Shown: piece by piece, positions 19,590 through 27,533 of the stretch
Layout: every line of letters begins with the position of its first letter
Position numbering within the stretch: position 1 is the first letter of the stretch
DNA from: Candidatus Eisenbacteria bacterium
GTDB lineage: Bacteria > Orphanbacterota > Orphanbacteria > Orphanbacterales > Orphanbacteraceae
Reading direction: 5' to 3'
Assembly: GCA_016867715.1 (NCBI GenBank)
Contig: VGIW01000004.1
Coordinates: 21,527-85,526, forward strand
DNA: 64,000 bases
Notes under the pieces: generated by a model
What the model was told of the DNA's origin: nothing
What the model saw: only the letters and a program-made list of their open reading frames with translations
The model's database searches: none
Program-made: the position numbers and the translations under genes

Positions 19590-19857
19590 CGGGAGAAGCG
19601 ATGCCTTTCGGTCTCGCGGTCCGCGATCCCGGGAGCGGCGGCCGCCGCAACGCATCGTGGGCGGCGCTTTCGGGAACGGATCTCTTCCCCGCCCGGCGAG
19701 ACGGGCCCCGCGCCGTTCCGACGCTCCTCGGCGAAGCGGCTCCGGTCGATCCCCTTCCGCGACGCCGGCGACCACGACATCTTCGGGCGCGAGGACCGTC
19801 CTACCGACGATGCGAGTGCTGAGGGGCCGCGGGTATCTTCGGCCGAGCGAGGCCCGA
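19590..19857 (+). other. Intergenic stretch before the beta-helix gene
   Basis: No convincing gene. A 73-codon frame begins with the ATG at 19601 after GGGAGAAG, but its translation is Arg/Pro-rich and resembles chance high-GC reading. The useful content is the promoter immediately to the right. Confidence 0.45.
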
Positions 19858-19886
19858 TTGACGATGAGGCCGGTGCTCGGTAGAGT
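19858..19886 (+). promoter_or_regulatory. Sigma-70 promoter of the beta-helix giant
   Basis: TTGACG (19858-19863), 17-bp spacer, TAGAGT (19881-19886). The start would be near 19893, giving a leader of about 93 bases. Confidence 0.7.
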
Positions 19887-19985
19887 TGCGGCGAAGATGA
19901 CTCGATGGTTTCAGGAGTCTCCTCCGCCGCCGTCTTTCGCGGGGGAGATCCCGCCTTTGGATGGGAGAAAGGAGCTTTCTTTCCG

Positions 19986-22900
19986 ATGAACGGCCGAAAC
20001 GTCTTCGGTTCACTCCTGGCGTGCTTTCTGCTGCTCGTTCCCCTCTCCTCCGAGGGCGCTGTCCGGTACGCGGCTCTCTCGTCGCAGTTCGGCACGACTC
20101 CCGCCCCGCCCTACACGAACCTTCTGACGCCCGCGGACCGAATTCAAGACGCCCTCTCTTCGTCGGCGCCCGGCGACACCGTTCTCGTCGCCGGAATCCC
20201 GGTGGAGGACGCTCTCGAGTTCGGTTGGGCGTATGTCGAGAGGATTCGGATTCCCCGAGGCGTCGTTCTTCTCGGCGGGTGGGACTATCGGGCGGCGGTC
20301 GCGGGGAGGCCCTCGACGAACCAGAGGCTCTTCGACGTCGACAGCCTTTGGACGACGATCGGTCCTCTCGAGGCGGGAATCGCCGTTTCCTTCGTCGTCG
20401 ACTCGGTGAAGGTCTACGACACGACCGAGGTCGGCGGCAGCCCCGTCATCGACAGCTCTTGGGTCTTTCTCGGTCCGGACTCGAACACGGTCTTCTCGGG
20501 CTTCGTCATTCGCGGGTCGAACAACACCGTCGGGGAAGGGAGCGCGATCCACATCCGGAGCGGCTCCCCGACCATCCGCCGCAATGTCCTGGTCGACAGC
20601 CGCTCGACGGGACGGGGAGGCGCGATCTTCCTCGCCGCCGGCTCTCCCCTCATCGAGCACAACACGATCGCTCTCACGCTATCCGCCCCGTGGGGCGGTT
20701 CGATTCAGATCGCGGGCGGTAGCCCGATCATCCGCGACAACATCCTCTACTCGACTGCCGTGGGCTCCGGAATCTCGTGCAGCGACAGCGCGGGAACGCC
20801 GGTCATTTCCTACAACCTGTTCTTCGAGAACGCGGCGGGCGACCTGAGCGGCTGCGCCGCGGACACGTCGAACCTGTTCGGAATGAATCCCGTCTTCTGC
20901 GGCATCCTGGACGGGGACTACCGGATCTATCAAGAGAGCCGCATCCAAGGCCTCGCGTCGGACGGGACCATTCCGGGCGCGTGGGGGATCGGCTGCCGCG
21001 CGGGGACGAAGTACGTTTCGGCGGGCGGCAACGAGGTGTACCCCTACGACACGCCGGCCCGCGCGTCCCGTTCGCTCGACTCGGTCTTCGCGATCGCCAA
21101 CCCGAAAGACACGATCCGCGTGGCGGTAGGAACGTATCGCGAGAACCTCGAGATGATTCCTGGGATCGTTCTCGAGGGGGGGTGGGACACCTTCTTCTCG
21201 AGCTCCCCGTGGACGAAAGCTGCCGAGGTCGCTCACGGCACCGTGATCCTCCCGGACGACCCCGAGAAGCCGGCCCTTCGCTTCTCGTCGGGAGCTTCCG
21301 ACACGACTCGTCTCTCGTTCCTGGTGATGTCCGGAGCGATCGGCGGGAACGGCGCGCTCCTCGATGTGGATTCCGGACGCGTCGAGATCGTTCATCTCTC
21401 GATTCTCGCGAACGTCACGCCCGAGGTCTTCGGATCTCTCGTGCGTGCGGGCGACGCCGCAGAGGTGACCGTTCGGTACGGCATGTTCGCCCACAACGAA
21501 GGGCTTCCGATCTTCGATTGCGAAGGAAACGCGTTCCTTTCGATCAACAGCTGCAACTTCTACGCGAACGATCTCGATTTCGCCGCCGACTGCGCGGCGG
21601 TCGTGAACGACACCACGCACAGGTACCCGTACTTCTGCGATCCCGAGAACAGCGATTTTCGCGTGTATCAGGAGGGGGGATTCGGAGAAGCCGTTCCCGG
21701 TCTCCGTCCGATCGGAGCGCTGTCGGTCGGTTGCTCCTATCTGGTTCACTACATCCGCCCCGGCTCCGAGCCCGGCGTCTTCCCTTACGAGACCCCCGAG
21801 CGTGCCTCGTCCGACGTACAGACGGTTCTCGCTCTCGCCGAACGCGGCGACACGGTCCGGTTCGCCGAGGGCGTCTACGAGACCAATCTGGTCCTGACCG
21901 GGGGCGAGTACCTCGAAGGAGGCTTTGAAAGCGGAACGTTCGCGGGCCGAGATCCCTTCCGCCGTCCGAGCGTGCTCTCTGGAATCGCTCCCGGGGCACC
22001 CACGGTCCGCTTCGCGGGACGCTACGCTCAGTTCGCGACCTCGGGGGGCATGAACGGCTTCGTGCTCACGCACAACGAAGGCGTCGACGGTCCCGGCCTG
22101 GTGATCGGCGAGGGATCGCGCCCCATCGTGCGGAACTGCGTGATCCGCGACAACCGGGTCGATTTCGCTGTGAATCCCGAGCATCCCGCTGCGGGCATCG
22201 TGATGAAGGGATCGAGCGCGGAGATCCAAGCGGTGGGGACGGTCATCAACAACTCGATCGTGAACAACACGATCAACGGGGCGACGACCTCGTCCCTCGC
22301 GGCCTCCGGCGTGTACATTCAGGATGCCGGGTACAGCGTGGACGATCCCCTGCGTTTCCGAAAGAACCTCGTGGCGCACAACACGGGCGCCCGGGCGGGG
22401 CTCGTGGTGAATGAGGACCGGCGCGACCTGGACACGAACTACGTCTACGCGAACCTGACCGCAGACGGCGTTTCCGGGAACATCGAGAACCTGACCTCCG
22501 TTCCGATCGCTCCGAGGAACCTTCAGGTCGATCCGGCCTTCTGCGATCCGGACGAGGGGGATTGGGCGCTCTCCTCGTGCACGCCCGCCGTCATCGGCGC
22601 GACGGGAGATACGGTCCTCGGTGCCCTCCCGATCTCGGAGGAGTGCGTCTGTCCGAACGAGGTCTTTCTCGTGAACCCCCAGGCGCCGACCCCCGGCTAT
22701 CCGTTCCGAGCGCGGAGGAACGCGTCCCGGACGATCTCCGCCCTCGCTCCCTACCTGTCCAGGGGGGACACGGTGAAGGTGTCGCTCGGCACGGTGAGCG
22801 ATCGCTTCGAGCTCGTCGGGGGGGTCGTCTACAAGGGCGGATATAGTGTAAACAGCTACACCGAAGCGGGAAGGGGCGCGGGCGTTTCCCGCGTCTCGGC

Positions 22901-25900
22901 CGGCTCCAACTCCCGGCTGATCTACGGCGGTCCCGGCGTCGACAGCACGACCCTGATCGACGGTTTCACCCTCGCCGCGGGGCTTGCGGATTCCGGAGCC
23001 GCCATCCTCCTGCGAGGCGACGCGTCGCCGGTCTTCTCGAACAACCTCTTCCGCGAGAGCCGGGCGAACAAGACGGGAGGTGTCCTCCTCGCGCTGGACG
23101 ATTCGCGGCCCTCCCTTCTCGGCAACGAGATCTTCTTGAACTCGGTGGACACACGCGGGGGGATCATCCACCTCGCGGGAGCGGGGGGCTTGATCGCCGG
23201 GAACACGATCTCCGATAACCGCGGCGGCGGGTGGGCGATCATCATCGACGACTGCGCGCCGGTCGTCTACAACAACTCGATCACGTACAACGACAACGGA
23301 ATCCAAGCGGCCGGGAGCCCCGCCCTGATCTCCGGAACGGTCTTCGACCACAACAACGTCTTCCGGCACGACCAGGACTACTCCGAGAGCTTCCTCCAGT
23401 CGGTCGACACGACGGGCCTCGGAAATATCTCGGTTAACCCGCTCTACTGCGATCGCCAGCGGCGCTTGTACACGCTCTTCGATCACTCTTCTCTCGCTGC
23501 GTCCGGGCGCGGCGGGGGGAGGATCGGAGCCCGCAGGGTGGGATGCAGCACGCCGATTCACTACGTGAGCGCGGAGGGATCGAACTCGTATCCGTACGCG
23601 ACGGCCGCGACGGCGGCCCATCGGATCCAGGACGCGCTCGATGTGGCGGGCCTCGCAGGGTTCTCCAACCCGGCCGACTCGATCGACGAAGTGCGCGTGG
23701 CCGGAGGCTCGTACGACGAGACGATCCAGCTTCCGACGAACGTCCGTCTCCTCGGTGGGTACAATCCCGCGGACTTCAACATTCGAGACGCGGACCGATA
23801 CGCCACCGAGATCCGCGCCGGAGGCCGAGGAACCGTGGTCGCGATCGACTCGGGCGCGGTCGGCGCGGGGAGGGTGCAGACGACTCTCGAGGGCTTCGTT
23901 CTCTCGGGGGGGCAGGGAGAGAAGGGGGGCGGCATCCGCGTCGGCAAGGACGGAAGACCTACGATCCGGGACAACGTGGTGCGGGATTCCCGGGCCGCGC
24001 TCGGCGGCGGGATCTTCATCGACGAGGGCGCGCGTCCCATCGTCGAGAGGAATCTGGTTCTCCGTGACACGGCCGAGGCGGGCGCGGGCGTCTACGTCAA
24101 CGGCCGCGCGGGGTTCAGCTCGAGCGCGATGGCGCTGCGAATGAACACGTTCGTGTTCAATCACACGCTGGCCGATACGGCGGGCGCCATTCATCTTCAG
24201 GACGCCAACCCGAGCTTCCAGACGAGCATTGTCGCCTACTCGACGGGGGGAGAAGCCCTCATCCACGACGGGACGCTTGTTCCGAACGTTCGGAACAACC
24301 TCTTCTACGGAAACGAAAAAGGCGACAGTATCCCGTGGCTCTCTCCGGGCGCGCTGCACGTCGTTGCTCCTCCCGCCTTCTGTGATACGGCGTCCGACGT
24401 CTACGGGGTCTTGTTCGACCGCGACTCGATTGCCGCCGGCCGGAGCGCGGTTCGAGATACGTGCGCGGTGACCGTCTGGGGCTCGGAGGGCGTGGGGTGC
24501 ACGCGGCCCGGCCATCGCTTCCTCGTCTTCGAGGATCCGCAACGGAACCGGAACCCGGTATATCCCTACGTGTGCGCGCCGAACTCGGCGAGAAGGCTCT
24601 CCGACGTCCTCGGCCGCGTGAACCCGGGCGACAAGGTGGACGTGGCGGGGAGCGCGCTCCCGACCGGCGCGCGCTACACGGGGAACTACGAGGTGACCAA
24701 GCCGATCGTTCTTCGCGGCAGCTTCGATCCGGGCTTCACGCGGGCCGAGCCGAATCCCGATTCGGTCGATCTTCTGACCATTCTCCTGCCGGCGTCCGAG
24801 GGGCCGATCCTGACGATCCGCCAGGATTCGGCCGCCGCTTCGGATCCCTCTCTCGTCATCGACTCGACCGCGGAGATCTCGGGGTTCACGTTCACGGGCG
24901 GGAACGCGGTGCTCGTGAACGGCGGCGCGATCCGCAGCGTGAACGGCGCGGCCCCGACGATCAAGAAGAACGTGTTCGAGAGCAATATGTCCAAGAACTG
25001 GGGCGGAGCGATCGCGATGGAGAACGCGGTCTCGCCCCGGATCTACGACAACTACTTCTACCGGAACTCGGCCGGAATCGGCGGGGGCGTCTATCTGACC
25101 GGCGCGTCCGATCCCGTGATTCGGCGCAACATCTTCTCCGCGAACACGGCGAAGCTGTACGGCGGGCTTCGAATGGAAGGCACCACGGACGGCGGCTCGG
25201 TGGACAACAACGTCTTTTTCCGGAACGCGGCGGGGGCCATTTCGGTCTCGGAGTCCGCGGGAGACCTGGTTCTCCGCAACAACGCCGTCGCCTCGAACGG
25301 CGGGCACGGGATCACGCTCGCGCCCTTCTTCGACGGGATTCGGACGCCGACTCTCTCCCACAACAACGTGTGGGCGAACTCGTCCGGGAACTACCTCAAC
25401 CTCGGCGCCGGGGAAGGGGATATCCACGAGAACCCGTCCTTCTGCAACACCGAGATTCGAACCGACGTGACGACGGCCAAGAAGACAAGGCGGGACTTCT
25501 TCCGCTACCAACGTTGCTCGCCGCTTCTCTACGCGGGAAGCGATCCTCTCTCCGACTTGAACGCGCACATCGGCGTCGCGTCTCTCGCGGATCCCACGTG
25601 CCCGGACACGGTGAGCCCGGTCCTCAACATCGGGTTCGTCATGCATTCGACGATCCCCGGCGCGGCGAATCTCTATGTGGTTCCGAGCGAGGCGATCGCC
25701 CGGGACTCGGTTCTCGTCCGGCTCATGTACGCCGACGCGAAGATCGAGTCGATCGTGGTCGGCGACAACATCATCGTGGTGACCGTCTATCGGTTCGACT
25801 CGACCGAAGTCGACCTCGGGCTCGGCGATCCGGGGCTTTCCATCTACCGGAGCGGGAACATCGAGCTCAGGACCGCCGACACGTTGATCGTCGAGGCGCG

Positions 25901-26636
25901 CGCGGTCGATCGGTGCGGGCAAGTGGGCACGGCCCGGCGGCACTTCTCATCGAGTCTCTTCGTGCGGGGAACGCCCGGGAAGATGTGGACCGTCGATCGC
26001 CGGCTCCGGCTCGACGTCCCCTCGGACGCGTTCTCCGCAAGCGGGGCGGTGATCACCGAAGCGCTGACCGCGGGGCCTTTCACGGACGGAGCCCCGCCTC
26101 TCGCGGGACCTTACGGTCTGCACGTTTCGCAGATCCGGCCGATCGCCCCGCTCACCGTCTCTGTGAGGCTCGAAGGTTTGGGCGTGAACGAAGAGACGCG
26201 ATCCGGGGTCGCCCTGTACCGCTGGGAACGGGAGGGGTGGACGCACATCGAGTCGCGGATCGACCCGGATCGGAACGAGGTGATCGCAGGCATTCAGGAG
26301 AGCGGAACGTACGCCGTCTTCCACTCGGTGAGCGTGAAGAGCGGAGAAGTGCCGCCGAGGGAGTTCGCGCTTCACGCGAACAAGCCGAACCCGTTCAACC
26401 CGGCCACGCGGATCGCTTTCGATCTCCCATCGCGCGAAACGGCAAGCCTGCGGGTCTTCGACGTGCGAGGGCGCGAGGTGCGAACGCTCGTGCGCGAGAC
26501 GTTGCCGCAAGGCCGTTACGAGTACATCTGGGACGGGACCGACAACTCCGGTCGGCCGGTCGCTTCGGGAGTGTACTTCTATCGCGTCGTGGCCGGCGAT
26601 CAATCGGCCACCCGCAAGATGACGCTGGTCCGCTAG
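19986..26636 (+). CDS. Giant secreted parallel beta-helix protein, six repeated modules, T9SS-type C-terminus
   Basis: 2216 residues. The ATG at 19986 follows AAAGGAG at 11 bases and starts a signal peptide (NGRNVFGSLLACFLLLVPL). Six homologous modules of ~245-365 residues begin near residues 25, 341, 588, 893, 1190 and 1509. Each opens with YVSxxG...YPY.T...A...IQDAL, then a DTVxVAxGTY...LxGGW step, then PbH1 right-handed beta-helix coils (NNLF.N.A.. patterns), and closes with a Cys-containing FCD...GxxxIGC segment. A Cys-poor beta-sandwich follows (~1880-2120). The end carries NKPNPFNPATRIAFDLP, GREVRTLVRE, SGVYFYRVVAGD and KMTLVR. A surface-exposed polysaccharide-binding or -cleaving role is the family precedent; no active site can be assigned. 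Confidence 0.82.
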   Translation: MNGRNVFGSLLACFLLLVPLSSEGAVRYAALSSQFGTTPAPPYTNLLTPADRIQDALSSSAPGDTVLVAGIPVEDALEFGWAYVERIRIPRGVVLLGGWDYRAAVAGRPSTNQRLFDVDSLWTTIGPLEAGIAVSFVVDSVKVYDTTEVGGSPVIDSSWVFLGPDSNTVFSGFVIRGSNNTVGEGSAIHIRSGSPTIRRNVLVDSRSTGRGGAIFLAAGSPLIEHNTIALTLSAPWGGSIQIAGGSPIIRDNILYSTAVGSGISCSDSAGTPVISYNLFFENAAGDLSGCAADTSNLFGMNPVFCGILDGDYRIYQESRIQGLASDGTIPGAWGIGCRAGTKYVSAGGNEVYPYDTPARASRSLDSVFAIANPKDTIRVAVGTYRENLEMIPGIVLEGGWDTFFSSSPWTKAAEVAHGTVILPDDPEKPALRFSSGASDTTRLSFLVMSGAIGGNGALLDVDSGRVEIVHLSILANVTPEVFGSLVRAGDAAEVTVRYGMFAHNEGLPIFDCEGNAFLSINSCNFYANDLDFAADCAAVVNDTTHRYPYFCDPENSDFRVYQEGGFGEAVPGLRPIGALSVGCSYLVHYIRPGSEPGVFPYETPERASSDVQTVLALAERGDTVRFAEGVYETNLVLTGGEYLEGGFESGTFAGRDPFRRPSVLSGIAPGAPTVRFAGRYAQFATSGGMNGFVLTHNEGVDGPGLVIGEGSRPIVRNCVIRDNRVDFAVNPEHPAAGIVMKGSSAEIQAVGTVINNSIVNNTINGATTSSLAASGVYIQDAGYSVDDPLRFRKNLVAHNTGARAGLVVNEDRRDLDTNYVYANLTADGVSGNIENLTSVPIAPRNLQVDPAFCDPDEGDWALSSCTPAVIGATGDTVLGALPISEECVCPNEVFLVNPQAPTPGYPFRARRNASRTISALAPYLSRGDTVKVSLGTVSDRFELVGGVVYKGGYSVNSYTEAGRGAGVSRVSAGSNSRLIYGGPGVDSTTLIDGFTLAAGLADSGAAILLRGDASPVFSNNLFRESRANKTGGVLLALDDSRPSLLGNEIFLNSVDTRGGIIHLAGAGGLIAGNTISDNRGGGWAIIIDDCAPVVYNNSITYNDNGIQAAGSPALISGTVFDHNNVFRHDQDYSESFLQSVDTTGLGNISVNPLYCDRQRRLYTLFDHSSLAASGRGGGRIGARRVGCSTPIHYVSAEGSNSYPYATAATAAHRIQDALDVAGLAGFSNPADSIDEVRVAGGSYDETIQLPTNVRLLGGYNPADFNIRDADRYATEIRAGGRGTVVAIDSGAVGAGRVQTTLEGFVLSGGQGEKGGGIRVGKDGRPTIRDNVVRDSRAALGGGIFIDEGARPIVERNLVLRDTAEAGAGVYVNGRAGFSSSAMALRMNTFVFNHTLADTAGAIHLQDANPSFQTSIVAYSTGGEALIHDGTLVPNVRNNLFYGNEKGDSIPWLSPGALHVVAPPAFCDTASDVYGVLFDRDSIAAGRSAVRDTCAVTVWGSEGVGCTRPGHRFLVFEDPQRNRNPVYPYVCAPNSARRLSDVLGRVNPGDKVDVAGSALPTGARYTGNYEVTKPIVLRGSFDPGFTRAEPNPDSVDLLTILLPASEGPILTIRQDSAAASDPSLVIDSTAEISGFTFTGGNAVLVNGGAIRSVNGAAPTIKKNVFESNMSKNWGGAIAMENAVSPRIYDNYFYRNSAGIGGGVYLTGASDPVIRRNIFSANTAKLYGGLRMEGTTDGGSVDNNVFFRNAAGAISVSESAGDLVLRNNAVASNGGHGITLAPFFDGIRTPTLSHNNVWANSSGNYLNLGAGEGDIHENPSFCNTEIRTDVTTAKKTRRDFFRYQRCSPLLYAGSDPLSDLNAHIGVASLADPTCPDTVSPVLNIGFVMHSTIPGAANLYVVPSEAIARDSVLVRLMYADAKIESIVVGDNIIVVTVYRFDSTEVDLGLGDPGLSIYRSGNIELRTADTLIVEARAVDRCGQVGTARRHFSSSLFVRGTPGKMWTVDRRLRLDVPSDAFSASGAVITEALTAGPFTDGAPPLAGPYGLHVSQIRPIAPLTVSVRLEGLGVNEETRSGVALYRWEREGWTHIESRIDPDRNEVIAGIQESGTYAVFHSVSVKSGEVPPREFALHANKPNPFNPATRIAFDLPSRETASLRVFDVRGREVRTLVRETLPQGRYEYIWDGTDNSGRPVASGVYFYRVVAGDQSATRKMTLVR

Positions 26637-26656
26637 AGGCTACAGGAAGGGAAACC

Positions 26657-27277
26657 ATGTCGCCACGAATGTTCTTGAGGAGGAGGGGCCCGCTGGCGGG
26701 GATCGCCCTCGTTCTTCTCGTTCTTTCCGGTTGCGGAGACGACGAGGGGGTGACCGAGCCTCCGGTCGTTTCGCTTCTGGCTTCCGGATGGCAACGGTTC
26801 GCGGCAGCCGATTACGCGGGAGCGATCGAGAAGTTCGAGGATGCGGTTGAGAGCGACCGGGGTCTCGGGGAAGGCCACAACGGGATCGGTTGGTGCTATT
26901 TCCGGCTCGATTCCCTCGATCTCGCCCTCGCGGAGTTCCAGACATCGATCGCGAAGGGGCTTGTCGGGGCCGACGCGCAGGCCGGACGCTGTCTCATCCT
27001 GAACCGGATGGACGAGTATCGGCAGGCGATTTTCGCCGGGGAAGCGGTTCTTGCGATCGATCCGCTCTTCAAGCTCGCCGCCGACCCGACCGTCGATGTG
27101 CGCGACGTCCGGCTCGCGATGGCTCAATCACACCTCGCGCTCGGGGAATACGCGGAGACGCTCGATCAGCTGACGAACATCGATTCCGCGATCCAGATCA
27201 ATCCGAACTCGGCGACCTTCGTCTCCGAGCTGATCGCGGCGATCGAACACCTGACGGCGTTCTTGTCGGTCTATTGA
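26657..27277 (+). CDS. Small TPR lipoprotein
   Basis: 206 residues; the ATG at 26657 follows AGGAAGG and lies 20 bases after the giant gene, so the two are probably co-transcribed. The signal peptide ends in LVLSGC, a textbook lipobox, followed by GDDEGV. The mature part contains TPR-like helical repeats (LASGWQRFAAADYAGAIEKF; GHNGIGWCYFRLDSLDLALAE; VRLAMAQSHLALGEYAETLDQ). Probably a periplasmic or outer-membrane scaffold working with the secreted proteins upstream; that link rests on position only. Confidence 0.8.
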   Translation: MSPRMFLRRRGPLAGIALVLLVLSGCGDDEGVTEPPVVSLLASGWQRFAAADYAGAIEKFEDAVESDRGLGEGHNGIGWCYFRLDSLDLALAEFQTSIAKGLVGADAQAGRCLILNRMDEYRQAIFAGEAVLAIDPLFKLAADPTVDVRDVRLAMAQSHLALGEYAETLDQLTNIDSAIQINPNSATFVSELIAAIEHLTAFLSVY

Positions 27278-27387
27278 GCCCCGACTGGGGCATGCTTCCT
27301 GCAGTGCCCCGGGGATCACGGACTTCATCTTCTCGCGGGGCGGGTCTCTTCCGCACAGAGAATGAGGTACGAAGCGCGCGGAACCCG

Positions 27388-27396
27388 TGCTAGACT
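27388..27396 (+). promoter_or_regulatory. Possible extended -10 promoter of ppdK
   Basis: TGC followed by TAGACT (27391-27396), an extended -10 without a clear -35, about 140 bases upstream of the ppdK start codon. Confidence 0.4.
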
Positions 27397-27533
27397 GCGA
27401 GTGCCGCTTCGCGCGGCTTTTCCGCGCAGGAATCGATGCTGAGCGATGGATTCCGATCTTCTTCCGGGTGAATCGGAGGGATCTTCGATCGCCCGGCGAA
27501 CGAGAGACGTTTGCGAGAAGGAGCGACGCGTTC

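Noticed and set aside
19601..19822. 73-codon frame before the beta-helix gene
   Set aside because: It has a possible ribosome site but an Arg/Pro-rich, featureless translation, and it ends before the promoter of the next gene.
20679..25943. Very long open frame on the minus strand inside the beta-helix gene
   Set aside because: It is an antisense shadow caused by high GC and codon bias. Its translation is Arg/Val/Asp-rich without domains, while the plus strand has signal peptide, modules and sorting domain.
27278..27320. GCCCC/GGGGC hairpin as terminator of the TPR lipoprotein gene
   Set aside because: The stem is only 5 bp and no T-run follows.
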